NCBI GenBank assembly: GCA_963823755.1
Contig: CAWGMP010000016.1
Location: 1 to 64,000, forward strand
Length of the DNA: 64,000 bases
Direction: 5' to 3'
DNA from: GCA-003244245 sp963823755
Lineage (GTDB): Bacteria; Actinomycetota; Actinomycetes; Mycobacteriales; Pseudonocardiaceae
Shown here in pieces: positions 26,019-35,221 of the stretch (position 1 is the first letter of the stretch; every line of letters begins with the position of its first letter). The translations under genes and the position numbers were made by a program. The notes below the pieces were generated by a model that worked only from the letters and a program-made list of their open reading frames with translations, ran no database searches and was not told the origin of the DNA.

Positions 26019-27327
26019 GACTGCCCTTTTGCCCAGCGAGCTGCTGAAGCAACCCGGCGATCTGACCAACGGTGCGATACGAGAAGACCCGTATCTCGGC
26101 CCCCGGTGTGGGAAGACTGAAAAGGTCCAGGAGCTTGACGAACGCCTGAGTGTGTTTGAGCGAGGAAACCCCGAGATCGGCCTCCAGCTCGGCGCCCTCC
26201 TCGATCACTTCGACTGGGTATTGCAGGACGTCGGCGTACACTTGCCGGATGCGCGCCACGAGTTCGTCTCTGGCAGGCAACACAGCGGTCTTCGTGGTTG
26301 GCACGGGTGGCTGAGCTGTGGTCGGCACTGGCACCAGAGTCGGCCTGATCTCTCGGCTGTGTAGGTCGGCGGCGGGAGCGTTCGGCAGCAGCGATGCGAC
26401 ACGCTCACGTACCTGAAGGGCCGCTGCTCGATCGGGCAGCAGGGACACCGCGCGAGCGCCAGCTGGCAGCGCTTCGGCCACCAGGTCACTCAGCACGGTG
26501 CGGGCCCCACACTCGGTGAATGTCTCGGTGCCTTCGTCGTACAGGTTCATCAGGGCCTCCCGGAAACCGACCGGGAGCACGAGCAACCCGTCCAGCAACT
26601 CCCGGATGTCCGTGCGGGTCCGCAGGTAGCGGCCCAGTTGTGGGGAGTAGACCGGTGTTGTCGGCTGCCGCAGCGGGATATCCGCGGTCGCCTGGGCGAA
26701 CCGGTCGGCCGCCGCGCCGAACATCGGATTGTGATAGGCCCCGGGGATATTGAGCAGGGTTGCTGGTACGCTGATGGCCTTCGCCAGCCGCCGTAACAGG
26801 TCGATGGCGTCCGTGCGCCCGGACACCACTACCTGGCGCGGACCGTTATCCACGGCAACAGCCAGTGACCTATCGCCCACCGCGCCACACATGTGCCGCA
26901 CGCGGCGGACGTTGGCGTTGACGGCGAGCATTGACCCCGGAGGTGCGTCGGCCTCACCGACGGCCTTCATCCGTTGGCACAACAGGCGCGCACCGTCGGG
27001 GACGCTGAGTGCGCCCGCCGTGACCAGGGCCGTCACCTCGCCGCTGCTGTGTCCGAGGCAGACGTCGGCGCGGACGCCGGCGTCCGTGAGAGTGCGGGCC
27101 AGCACCAAGGACGTGGCGTAGAAGCCGAGCCACAGGTGTTCGGGGCGTTCACCAGCGCCCTCGTCGGTGAGCAACAACGGGGAGACCGGGTCCCAACCGA
27201 AATCGCCGCATACGTCATCCACTTCTTGTAAAAGCGCGCGGTGCTCCGCATTCCCGTCGACTAGTGACCGAAGTGCGCCCGCCAGGTGCGCCCCGGGGCT
27301 CGTGAACATCCATGCGCAGGGTGCCAT
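26005..27327 (-). CDS. Discrete acyltransferase-ACP protein (440 aa)
   Basis: The N-terminal ~300 residues are an acyltransferase: 'CLGHSSGEVTALV' holds the GHSxG serine (Ser94) and 'IPGAYHNPMF' the catalytic His (199). A Pro/Thr-rich linker (about 325-345) leads to an acyl carrier protein with 'ADLGVSSLKHTQAF'. Ser389 is the likely phosphopantetheine site, although the usual 'DSL' reads 'SSL'. It would load extender units and carry the chain for the megasynthase encoded next, whose start it overlaps. One single ACP differs from the tandem ACPs of PUFA synthases. The GTG/ATG choice at 27327 is not certain. Confidence 0.85.
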   Translation of the reverse strand: MAPCAWMFTSPGAHLAGALRSLVDGNAEHRALLQEVDDVCGDFGWDPVSPLLLTDEGAGERPEHLWLGFYATSLVLARTLTDAGVRADVCLGHSSGEVTALVTAGALSVPDGARLLCQRMKAVGEADAPPGSMLAVNANVRRVRHMCGAVGDRSLAVAVDNGPRQVVVSGRTDAIDLLRRLAKAISVPATLLNIPGAYHNPMFGAAADRFAQATADIPLRQPTTPVYSPQLGRYLRTRTDIRELLDGLLVLPVGFREALMNLYDEGTETFTECGARTVLSDLVAEALPAGARAVSLLPDRAAALQVRERVASLLPNAPAADLHSREIRPTLVPVPTTAQPPVPTTKTAVLPARDELVARIRQVYADVLQYPVEVIEEGAELEADLGVSSLKHTQAFVKLLDLFSLPTPGAEIRVFSYRTVGQIAGLLQQLAGQKGSHAAV

Positions 27328-27674
27328 CCTGAATCCTCCTCCGGGCGCTGAACGAGACTAAGGCTGCGACCGCTCCGCAATGTTTCGTGGAAGTAGCGCG
27401 TGATTTCCTCGGCTCCGGAGTTGGCTGCAGACAGAGTGAGGTTGCCATGGGAGACAAAGGGCGCGCATGCCCGGCTTGGCCGCGATGGAACCAAGCCGGA
27501 CCTGACTACCCACGGTGGACCATGACACCGGACACTTCCACGACGTGAGTTGCCTCACTAGGAAGACCACCCGGGCCCTGGTGCCGCTCCGGACACCCTT
27601 CGAACGGCATTCGGATCAACGCAGCAGGTCATACCAAGATCAAAAATTTGCAAGGCTTACATGTCAAATGTGTC
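27328..27674. other. Upstream region of the megasynthase operon
   Basis: 347 bases without a gene between the EF-hand stop and the AT-ACP start. It should hold the operon promoter. I see no clear operator or hairpin I would defend. Confidence 0.4.
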
Positions 27675-28223
27675 TTACGTGCCGCTGAGCAGATGAGCGC
27701 CCTTCATCGACTCGTCGATGGCGGTGAACATACCACGCACGTTGGCCGATAATTCAGCTTTGTCGATCTGTCCGTCGTTGTTGACGTCCATGGCCTGGAA
27801 AGCGGCCCTGGCGACCTGCCTGTCGGCAACGCCGCCTGCGCGATAGATGCTGGCCAGCGCGTCTTCATCGATGTAGCCGTCAGCGTCGCGGTCCGCCACA
27901 TCGAAGCACCGGTCAGCGGCTACCTGCCATTTATCCAGTAGTTCTCCTGCGGACAGACGCTGCGTCGAATGAGCCTCCTCGAACTCGACCTTGGCTACCA
28001 AGCCGTCTTTGTCGAGATCCGCAGCCTCGCGAATGTAATCCCACACATTCTTGTATGCCGCCAACAGCCCTTGGACCTCTACCGACTCCGTTTCGAGGTC
28101 AAATTCCTTGGCAATGCCATAGGTTAACACCCCGAAGTCATCCCAGCCGATTCTACCGTTTCCGTTCAGGTCGAGCATTGCGAACACCCGGTCGATGTTT
28201 TCGATCTGCATTTGGGTCAACAT
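27675..28223 (-). CDS. Calerythrin-like EF-hand protein (182 aa)
   Basis: The start 'MLTQMQIENIDRVFAMLDLN' (28223) is preceded by GGAAGGA. EF-hand loops: 'DLNGNGRIGWDD', 'DLDKDGLVAKVE', 'DRDADGYIDEDA' (position 12 is Ala instead of Glu/Asp, so probably weak) and 'DVNNDGQIDKAE'. Four-hand calerythrin layout without signal peptide, so a cytoplasmic calcium buffer or sensor. It lies upstream of the megasynthase operon on the same strand, 347 bases away; a functional link is unproven. It is only distantly like the member at 12523-13077. Confidence 0.88.
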   Translation of the reverse strand: MLTQMQIENIDRVFAMLDLNGNGRIGWDDFGVLTYGIAKEFDLETESVEVQGLLAAYKNVWDYIREAADLDKDGLVAKVEFEEAHSTQRLSAGELLDKWQVAADRCFDVADRDADGYIDEDALASIYRAGGVADRQVARAAFQAMDVNNDGQIDKAELSANVRGMFTAIDESMKGAHLLSGT

Positions 28224-28473
28224 TGATAAATTCCTTCCTTGGTGTCGATGCATTGATTGCATCCCTGAGGAAACCTTACAGGCGAGGGATGTCGAGCGGT
28301 ATCGGGAGTTCGGGTTCCATATCTCACCCAGAAAGGCTAGAGCCTGACTTCTGATGACAACGGCAAGTATCTGCCGCCATCAGAATGCACTCGTAAGTGT
28401 CAGCTGGGTACCCACATTGACTAGAGATATCAAATGGCTGTGGTTGTGGATGATCGGGTAATTCATTCTTATT

Positions 28474-28683
28474 GTGAAATATGCCGGTGGTGGTAGGTTG
28501 ACCGCTGCGTGGCGGGAGTGGGGGCGGTTTGAGGCGGCGAAGATGTTCGCTGCCGGGACTGATGATGCCGAGGTGGCTGTCCGGTCGCGGGCGCTGTCGG
28601 GATTGGTCGCTGTGGGCTGGGGCCAGCTTCCAGCGATGGGTTCACCCCTATTGATCCCGACGAGGCACGCCGACGTGAGGTGA
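28474..28683 (+). pseudogene. IS630-type transposase HTH fragment
   Basis: 'MKYAGGGRLTAAWREWGRFE' and 'AAKMFAAGTDDAEVAVRSRA' resemble the N-terminal helix-turn-helix of IS630-family transposases. No DDE domain follows. A short scar. Confidence 0.45.
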
Positions 28684-28877
28684 GCGTGCGCGGTATCGAC
28701 CAAGCTCAGCTCAGCGACGAGGACAGACGACGATTGACCCAGCGAGCGCTGCGGGAAGCCGCGGCGGGCCGGATCAGGCTGATTATCGGGCAGACATTCC
28801 CCCTTGAGAAAGCCGCCGAGGCGCACGCCGCGATCGAGGCCCGCGCCGTCGTCGGCAAGACCTTGCTAGTGGTCTGA
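28680..28877 (+). pseudogene. C-terminal fragment of a quinone-oxidoreductase-type dehydrogenase
   Basis: 'AAAGRIRLIIGQTFPLEKAA' followed by 'EAHAAIEARAVVGKTLLVV' is the standard C-terminus of NADPH:quinone reductases (zinc-type MDR family). The catalytic and Rossmann domains are missing. Confidence 0.65.
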
Positions 28878-29025
28878 TGACAGCTGCAGCCCTACGACTG
28901 CAGTCGCCGCTGCCAGCTCCAGCCGAAGCGGTGGTGCGGGATCCGCGCGAGCAAGAGCCCATCGGCACGCAGGTCCATTGAGCTCTCCGCGAATCCGCTG
29001 GGCTGGCCCAGATGCTCCTGGCAGC

Positions 29026-29625
29026 GTGAAGACCGTGACCGATTTTCGATTCTCGTACAACATCTTCGGCATCCACTCGCGCGACGACTTCGTCGGGACC
29101 TGCCGCCGCGGCGAGCGCTTCGCTTGGGAGCCGCTCGGCGCCAGAGCCGAGCGGCTCAGGGCAACCATCGAGCAGTTGCATCGAGAGTTCACCAGGGATG
29201 GCTACGAGCAACAGGCGGCGTTGCGAGACGACTTCGGAATCCCAGTGCTGCGACCCGTCCACCGCCTCGGCTTCGGCGGCTACGGGTCACCGCTGATCGT
29301 GGGCGGCACCGGTGACCGCATCCTGCGACTCGCCGCGGAGCAAGCCGACATCATCAGCATCGCCGGGGCCTTCCAGACCAAGGGACAGCCGCCTTGGGAC
29401 GATGCGGATCAGCACCGCCGCCGGGGCCGACGAGCGGGTGCGCTACACCCGCGAGTGCGCCGGCGAACGAGCCGACCACATCGAATGGCACGCACTGACC
29501 CAGGTGGTCGTGGAGACCGACGATCGCCGGGCCGCGGTGGGGAAGCTAGCGAAGCGCTTCGGACACCTGATGTCCCCGAAACGTTCGCCCCGGTCATCGA
29601 GCGTGTTCGCGCGATCAGCGACTGA
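29026..29625 (+). pseudogene. F420-dependent LLM-class oxidoreductase with internal deletions
   Basis: The start 'VKTVTDFRFSYNIFGIHSRD' and the later 'GSPLIVGGTGDRILRLAAEQ' and 'ADIISIAGAFQTKGQPP' are typical of luciferase-like F420 enzymes. About 90 residues are missing between 'GERFAWE' and 'PLGARAERLRATIEQL'. The frame then shifts near 29395 ('ISTAAGADERVRYTRECAGE' is read in another frame), and a second deletion joins 'RFGHLMSP' to 'ETFAPVIERVRAISD'. Non-functional. Confidence 0.75.
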
Positions 29626-29964
29626 CTGCTGGCACTGTCGCCAGCAGCACCGCGTTCAACCCGACCTGAGGACCGGTCATGAACAGCACGGGCCCGGTTC
29701 CTCGATCGTGGTGTCCACATCGATGCGATCCACTGCAAGGCGGAAATACAGATCACTCGATCAGCGGAGCATGCCAGTATCGAGCCATTACACCAATGTC
29801 GACTCTAACGGCGTCTCGGTTCTTTGCCTCGGGGGTGACCTGTTGAGGGTTCGGCCAGTGGGGACGAAGGTCCCCCCGAACGTCGCCTTCGGCCCGATGC
29901 CCCGCATCCGGGGATCCGACATCGTCGGTTCTGTCCGCGAACCCGCACACGAAGGTGGCCAGCA
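29626..29964. other. Gene-free stretch upstream of the SpoIIAA-like gene
   Basis: No supported frame. The segment probably carries the promoter of the gene at 29965. Confidence 0.35.
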
Positions 29965-30360
29965 ATGATCGAAGTCTTCTCCGACATGCCCGAGGGCACG
30001 TACGGCTGCCGGATCGCGGGCACCCTGACCCGTGACGACTACGCGATCACCCTCCTTCCGATTCTGCGGAAGATGAGGGACAGCGGTCGGCCGCTGCGTG
30101 TCCTGGTGGTGCTGGAACCCGATTTTTGGGAGGAGCCGGGTGCGATGTGGGAGGGGCTCAAGGCCGACATCGAGTTCGGGATCTTCTGGCGGTCGGCATG
30201 GGAGCGCTTCGCGATCGTGACCGACCTCGCGTGGGTGGACAAAGCCGTGCACCTGCTGTTCTGGCTGATCCCCGGCGAGATGCGGGTGTTCCCCACCGCC
30301 GAGCTGGACGCAGCCAAGGTGTGGGTCGCCGGTTCGGCCCAGGCCTCACGCGACAGTTAG
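29965..30360 (+). CDS. SpoIIAA-like (STAS-fold) protein (131 aa)
   Basis: 'MIEVFSDMPEGTYGCRIAGT' starts the family, with 'VLVVLEPDFWEEPGAMWEGL', 'FGIFWRSAWERFAIVTDLAW' and 'AVHLLFWLIPGEMRVFPTAE' as conserved blocks and an intact length. The fold is that of lipid- or anti-sigma-antagonist-like STAS proteins; the bacterial single-domain members have no firm role. A preceding AAGGTGGCC gives a fair ribosome site. Confidence 0.85.
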   Translation: MIEVFSDMPEGTYGCRIAGTLTRDDYAITLLPILRKMRDSGRPLRVLVVLEPDFWEEPGAMWEGLKADIEFGIFWRSAWERFAIVTDLAWVDKAVHLLFWLIPGEMRVFPTAELDAAKVWVAGSAQASRDS

Positions 30361-30621
30361 TCGCGCTCGGGGCCGAAGGCGAAACTGCTGGTACGGCCGA
30401 CGCAGCAAAGGTAGGCGACGGGTCCAACGGTCCGGCAGCCAGGCGCGGACCGCGATGTCGGGTTGAGGACCGGACCGGCATTCCGTCGTTGCTTGCCGAT
30501 TCATGTCCGGATCTGTGAGAAGTGCGTCCTCAAGGACCTGGCCGCGGTTCAGTGCCAGCGACGAGAGTGGGTCCAGCACACAACGTGTCCCTCTCGCCCC
30601 AACTCGTCAAGGAGAAAACCG

Positions 30622-31259
30622 ATGACCAAGCGCATCGCCGGCATCGAGATCCCGGACAGTCGCCTCGCCATTGAAGCGACCGAACTGGTCCGAGCGGCAG
30701 CACCACCACTGCTGTTCGACCACTCGCGCCGCGTGTATCTGTTCGGCATGTTGCAAGGCCGTCGGCGAGCCCTGTCGCCAGATCCCGAGCTGCTCTACGT
30801 CGGCGCGATGTTCCATGACCTCGGCCTGACCCAGCGGTACCGCACCTCGAGCCAGCGTTTCGAGGTTGACGGCGCCAACGAGGCTCGCCGCTTCCTGAGC
30901 TCGCACGGGATCGCCCAGGACGCCGTGCGCCGAGTGTGGCCGCGGTCGCCCTGCACACCACCCCGGGCATCCCCGAGTTCATGAAGCCGGAAATCGCCCT
31001 GCTCACCGCTGGTGTCGAGACCGATGTTCTCGGTATCGGCTACCGGGACCTCGACCCTGCAGCGATCAAGGAGGTGACCGCCGCCCATCCTCGTCCGGAC
31101 TTCAAGCGGCAGATTCTGGCTGCATTTACCAACGGGTTCAAAGACCGCCCCGACACCACTTTCGGCACCGTCAACGCTGATGTCTTGGCCCATTGTGTAC
31201 CCGGGTTCACCCGCGTCGACTTCGTTGAAATGATTCAAACCAATGCCTGGCCCGAATAA
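30622..31259 (+). CDS. HD-domain phosphohydrolase-like protein, one frameshift
   Basis: 'MTKRIAGIEIPDSRLAIEAT' after AAGGAGAAAACCG is a clear start. 'LLFDHSRRVYLFG' and 'LLYVGAMFHDLGLTQRY' give the HD metal residues; the family includes cyanamide-hydratase-like enzymes. Near 30936-30940 the frame changes; inserting one G in TGGCC joins 'VRRVW' to 'AVALHTTPGIPEFMKPEIAL'. The C-terminus ('DVLAHCVPGFTRVDFVEMIQ') is complete. Either a recent mutation or a base-calling error. Confidence 0.7.
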
Positions 31260-31417
31260 TAACTATGGTGACGTTCACCCCGGTCGGCCTGGCATCATCA
31301 GCTTAAACTCACAGAAATCGGCTCCGGTGAATTTCGTGACGTACCCGCGTGATCTGACATCGACAGGCCTGGGTTCATGAGACCGGTCTACAGAAGGCAA
31401 TCACGACCTACTGTACC

Positions 31418-31790
31418 TTGTCTCGACCGGACAGGGCCAATCGTGCTGACTGTGTACAGACCTCCAACGTCGACCGGCCGGTGGACGAGGTGTCCGCGTA
31501 CCTGAGTGACGTCACCAATACCGAGCACGGGGACTCCCGAGACGGTGAGCCGCTATCCCCACCGCCAATAATCTCGATCACCCAGGTCGCGGCATGTGAG
31601 CGTGTTCTGGCCGCGTCCGGTCGCGAACTCGATCGGGTCTACCCAGAGGTGGGGCACAGCTTCACCGACCGCCTGCCCGCTCAGCCTCTGATGCGGATCA
31701 TCGGCTTCTGCTACGACGAGGACGCGTGGCGTCGGATATTCGAGTTCTTCGTCGAGCACCTGGCTCCAGAGCCAGCACCGCCAGGGGAGA
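31418..31790 (+). pseudogene. Fused remnants: SRPBCC piece and dienelactone-hydrolase C-terminus
   Basis: 'SNVDRPVDEVSAYLSDVTN' resembles the start of a polyketide-cyclase/SRPBCC protein. Immediately after, 'YPEVGHSFTDRLPAQPLMRI' and 'DEDAWRRIFEFFVEHLAP' match the C-terminus of dienelactone hydrolases with the catalytic His. The two unrelated pieces run together in one frame by deletion. The rest of this frame, to 32140, is antisense to the DUF6158 gene. Confidence 0.5.
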
Positions 31791-31894
31791 TCACCGGGGT
31801 AAGACCGATGAAGCCGCACCAGGGGTCGGCGGATGTCATCTCCGGGTTCGCCGGGCTGGATCTGTCGCGAATACGGGCGAGGGTAATGCGATGG

Positions 31895-32125
31895 TCACCG
31901 ACTCCCGTCCTCGCCCCGGGCACCGGCCCGGGTGCGGGCCGGATCGACGTCCCGTTCGGGGTGGCGCCGGAGGTATTCCTCCTCGAGGAGCGCGGTGCGG
32001 CTACTGTGTTCACGCAGCGCATCAGGTGCGCCGTGCAGGAAAGTACCGTGGCGGGTCGTGTGGAGATGCTCCAGCTCACGAAGCAGATCTGTCTCGGCAA
32101 GATTCTCGGGGGGCACACCTGGCAT
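31895..32125 (-). CDS. DUF6158-like small protein (76 aa)
   Basis: The start 'MPGVPPENLAETDLLRELEH' has AGGAGGAC just upstream. 'LHTTRHGTFLHGAPDALREH' and 'EEEYLRRHPERDVDPARTRA' are the conserved blocks of this actinobacterial family. Soluble, charged and helical; function unknown. Confidence 0.75.
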   Translation of the reverse strand: MPGVPPENLAETDLLRELEHLHTTRHGTFLHGAPDALREHSSRTALLEEEYLRRHPERDVDPARTRAGARGEDGSR

Positions 32126-32361
32126 GTCGTCCTCCTGTGACCGGATAGTGCGAGACATACCGGGCCGCCCCCAGCGATGCAAGCTCGGATGCGTCGACGG
32201 GGGACTGTTGCGGTGGCAGATGGCAGCCTCAAACAGGCCGAACTGATGCGTTGTCGCCGCCGTCGAGGACCTGCGCCGTCGCCCCGCGGCCTCGGATCGG
32301 AGTCCTTAACCGTTGATCATGCCTGCCTCAGCACTGCCACAGCACCGCATTGAAGATCAGC

Positions 32362-32535
32362 TCACCCCCGGCGGCCCACCGCCCGGCCGAGGAAGAACCC
32401 CGACAGCCCACCAGCGAGCAGGCCGACCGCAAAGACGACAGCGAGGAAGGCCACCACAGCCCGACGCAGGGTCTGGAGAAATCCCGCCGCCATGAGGTGG
32501 TCGGTAGCGATCAGCAACAACTGATGGGCCAGCAT
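32362..32535 (-). CDS. Small membrane protein (57 aa)
   Basis: 'MLAHQLLLIATDHLMAAGFL' then a strong hydrophobic stretch 'AVVAFLAVVFAVGLLAGGLS' and a basic end 'GRAVGRRG'. One, possibly two, membrane helices. No family recognised. Codon use is consistent with a real gene, though the ribosome site is weak. Confidence 0.5.
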   Translation of the reverse strand: MLAHQLLLIATDHLMAAGFLQTLRRAVVAFLAVVFAVGLLAGGLSGFFLGRAVGRRG

Positions 32536-32588
32536 GCGGACAGCATGGCAGGCGGCACAGTAACCATCAGCGGCCGGGTTCCGACCTT

Positions 32589-33128
32589 TTAGAGGTTTTC
32601 AGCGTCGGGATAAGACGAGCCGGGGCTCTGCGTATCGAGCACGAGGCCCATGGTGACCACGTCCCAGAGTTCCCCGTTGGCCCGACGGAACTGGCGACGG
32701 CGCCGGCCCTCGACGGTGAAACCGCGGGAATGGTAGAGGGCTATCGCCGCAGCGTTGTGGGGCCACACCCCAAGGCCCACCTTGTGCAGACCGGACTCGA
32801 CTGCCCAGCGCAAGCTCTCGTCCAACAGTCGACCGCCGATGCCCTGCCCACGGTATCGTTTGGCGACCATCATGCTGAGTGCGCCCACGGCCTGGCGATG
32901 TGGCACTTGGATGCCGAGCTTCCCCACAACGACGTCTCCGACGGCTGCAACCAGCATGCAGCTTGCAGCCTCTTCGATTGATCTGAGGATGCTGGACTGG
33001 TGTTCGGCGACGTCGAAGCCGGGCTCAGCGCCGATGCTGTCACGTTCCTCCGCGACAGTGGTGAACAGTGTGATGATGCCTGGCACATCGGCTGGGCGAG
33101 CTGGACGGATGAGAACGCCCGCATGCAT
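32589..33128 (-). CDS. GNAT-family N-acetyltransferase
   Basis: The start is chosen at 'MHAGVLIRPARPADVPGIIT' (33128), as the upstream extension is not conserved-looking. Acetyl-CoA motif A: 'SMMVAKRYRGQGIGGRLLDE' (RxxGxG). Motif B: 'LGVWPHNAAAIALYHSRGF'. The length of 179 residues fits. Substrate not predictable. Confidence 0.8.
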   Translation of the reverse strand: MHAGVLIRPARPADVPGIITLFTTVAEERDSIGAEPGFDVAEHQSSILRSIEEAASCMLVAAVGDVVVGKLGIQVPHRQAVGALSMMVAKRYRGQGIGGRLLDESLRWAVESGLHKVGLGVWPHNAAAIALYHSRGFTVEGRRRRQFRRANGELWDVVTMGLVLDTQSPGSSYPDAENL

Positions 33129-33270
33129 GAGCGACAGTATGACGTCCACGCCCGAGGGCGCCTCTATATCCGAAACGGCAGCTGGACCGGGGCAGATGCT
33201 CACGAAGACACCCCACACCGACCCCGACGCATCCGTAGCTGGGAGCGCGTAGCCACCACCCAGTGGACAC

Positions 33271-33635
33271 GGTGATCGGGATTGTGGAGCTGGCGCAGGC
33301 CGAGGCGGACCTGATTGCGGACCGGCTGGCGTGTCCGGGGTGCTGCGGTGGTGGTGGTTATGGGCAAGCCCGTTAGGTCCGTGATCACGGGTCGGCGACG
33401 TTGACTGGGTGACCGGGTCAGGCCCGGTGCCGGGACTGCGGGGACCACCCCGGCATTGCTGCCGTGCGTGGTGTTCGGGCGCCGGGCCGATACGACCGGG
33501 GTGATCGGCGCCGCGCTACTGGTTAGTGGCGCGGGCAATGCCAATGGTCAAGCTGCCGCGCTCTGCAGCTGCTCGTCGGCACACCTGGCTGGCCCCGCCG
33601 CGCGCTGCTGGCCGCGCGAGGTCGCTGGGCTTAGC
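33271..33635 (+). pseudogene. DUF6431-like transposon-associated zinc-finger protein remnant
   Basis: 'GIVELAQAEADLIADRLACP' and 'GCCGG' start a family that accompanies integrase-core transposases. A stop follows, then 'ARCRDCGDHPGIAAV' and 'VIGAALLVSGAGNANGQAAA' in other frames. Multiple frameshifts. Confidence 0.5.
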
Positions 33636-34094
33636 TCAGCCGCCCATCACCTCCTTCATCCGCTTGTCCATCTCCTCCGGCGACACGTCTTCGACGTGGC
33701 TGGCGATGTGCCAGCGGTGCCCGAAGGGGTCGGTGAAAGCGGCGGACCGGTCACCGTAGAACTGGTTCGCTGGCTTCATGAACGATTCGGCGCCTGCGTC
33801 GATCGCCGCGGCATAGGTGGCGTCGACGTCGAGGACGTAGACCATCAGGGTCACCGGGCTGCCGCCGATCTCGCGGGGACTGGGACCGCCCTGCGGTGAG
33901 GCGTCGGCGAGCATCAGGACCGAGTCGCCGATCGCGAGCTCCGCGTGGCCGATCTTGTCGTCGAGTCCGGGCATGCGCATCCGCTCCGTCGCGCCAAGAA
34001 CCGAGACGTAGAACGCAATAGCGTTGGCCGCGCCGTCGACCGAGAGGTAGGGGATGACGCGCGGGTAGCCGTCCGGGATGGGGTTGATCGTCAT
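33636..34094 (-). CDS. VOC-family (glyoxalase-fold) protein, PhnB-like
   Basis: The start 'MTINPIPDGYPRVIPYLSVD' (34094) has GGAGCGG upstream. 'AIAFYVSVLGATERMRMPGL', 'GHAELAIGDSVLMLADA' and 'RSAAFTDPFGHRWHIASHVE' are the conserved strands and metal-site region of this group. 152 residues. Members bind or break small electrophiles, or serve in antibiotic resistance; the specific role is open. Confidence 0.85.
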   Translation of the reverse strand: MTINPIPDGYPRVIPYLSVDGAANAIAFYVSVLGATERMRMPGLDDKIGHAELAIGDSVLMLADASPQGGPSPREIGGSPVTLMVYVLDVDATYAAAIDAGAESFMKPANQFYGDRSAAFTDPFGHRWHIASHVEDVSPEEMDKRMKEVMGG

Positions 34095-34197
34095 GCGAAC
34101 CGCTCCTTCATCGCTGGGCCTGAGACGGGGCCAACGTACATCCCGGGCCCGACAGCCGGCTTGCGCGACGGTTGCAGACGCGCGTTTATGCTCCGCG

Positions 34198-34332
34198 ATG
34201 GGCGGCGCTGCGGTGGTCCTGCTGGAGTTCGCTGTCCTTGCCCTGGGCGCGATGTTCGTCTGGTGGGCGTGGCGGTCGGCGCAGTTCGGGGGAAGCGATG
34301 ATTCCGCCGCTCGCGCCGGGTCTACCAGCTGA
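34198..34332 (+). CDS. Possible small membrane protein (44 aa)
   Basis: 'MGGAAVVLLEFAVLALGAMF' then 'VWWAWRSAQFGGSDDSAA' is a single-helix peptide with a short cytoplasmic tail. It starts 104 bases after the divergent VOC gene and ends 35 bases before the DHFR-like gene, so co-transcription with the latter is plausible. Low evidence. Confidence 0.4.
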   Translation: MGGAAVVLLEFAVLALGAMFVWWAWRSAQFGGSDDSAARAGSTS

Positions 34333-34367
34333 CCAGCCAGCGAGCCGACCATCTATAAGGAGCAGTC

Positions 34368-34961
34368 ATGCAGATCATCCTCAGCGACTTCATGAGCCTG
34401 GACGGTGTGGTGCAGGCGCCCGGCGGCCGCGAGGAGGACACCGATGGCGGGTTCGCCCATGGCGGCTGGTCGATGCCGTACTTCGACCCGGAGGCCATGG
34501 GCTCGGTGATTGAGGAGGTCATGGCGACAACCGAGGCACTGCTGTTCGGCCGGCGCACCTGGCAGACGATGGCCGCGGCCTGGCCCGGCCGCGTGGGCGA
34601 CCCGTTCGCCGACCACATGAACGAGATCCCCAAGTACGTGGCATCCCGCACGCTCACCCAGGACGACCTTATCTGGTCTGGCTCGAGCCTGCTGCCCGCC
34701 GACGACGCGATCGGCGCGGTGCACGAGCTGCGAGCACGCAATGGCAAGGGGTTGCAGGTCATGGGCAGCGTCTCGCTCGCTGCGCAGCTGGTCGCCCACG
34801 ACCTCGTCGACGAGTACCGGCTGATGATCGAGCCGATCCTGCTCGGCGGCGGTAAGCGGGTGTTTCCCGACGACGGTCAGGCCCGCCCGCTCGAGCTGGT
34901 CTCGACCACGACAACCGCGACCGGCGTCCTGATCTGCACCTACCGGCCGACGCGCCGTTGA
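34368..34961 (+). CDS. Dihydrofolate-reductase-fold family protein (RibD C-terminal type)
   Basis: 'MQIILSDFMSLDGVVQAPGG' with AAGGAGCA upstream. 'ATTEALLFGRRTWQTMAAAW', 'GKGLQVMGSVSLAAQLVAHD' and 'EYRLMIEPILLGGGKRVFPD' are the NADPH- and substrate-site blocks of YyaP/YwjB-type proteins. 197 residues, intact. Often labelled a deaminase/reductase; the true substrate is rarely known. Confidence 0.88.
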   Translation: MQIILSDFMSLDGVVQAPGGREEDTDGGFAHGGWSMPYFDPEAMGSVIEEVMATTEALLFGRRTWQTMAAAWPGRVGDPFADHMNEIPKYVASRTLTQDDLIWSGSSLLPADDAIGAVHELRARNGKGLQVMGSVSLAAQLVAHDLVDEYRLMIEPILLGGGKRVFPDDGQARPLELVSTTTTATGVLICTYRPTRR

Positions 34962-35221
34962 TCCTGCCCCGCTTGCCCGGTCAGCTAGCGTGGCAGAGCA
35001 CGGACAGCGCCCGCACCCGCGGCGGTGAACGCCACGGCACGGCAGCAGCCGTCGCTGGACCCAGGCCGACTGCCGTCAGGCGGCAAGAACCTGCTCGACG
35101 CCGCCGAGAAGCCGTGCACCGAATGCGGGTACGACTGTCCCACTCGCCGATCCGGTTACAGGCATGAGGATCTGGCGTGCTCCCGGAGGTCGAGACCTCG
35201 TCAGGGGTGAAACATCGAATA

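Noticed and set aside
35025..35210. Plus-strand frame with 'CTECGYDCPTRRSG'
   Set aside because: The paired Cys look zinc-ribbon-like, but the frame is short, lacks a start signal and overlaps no recognisable domain.
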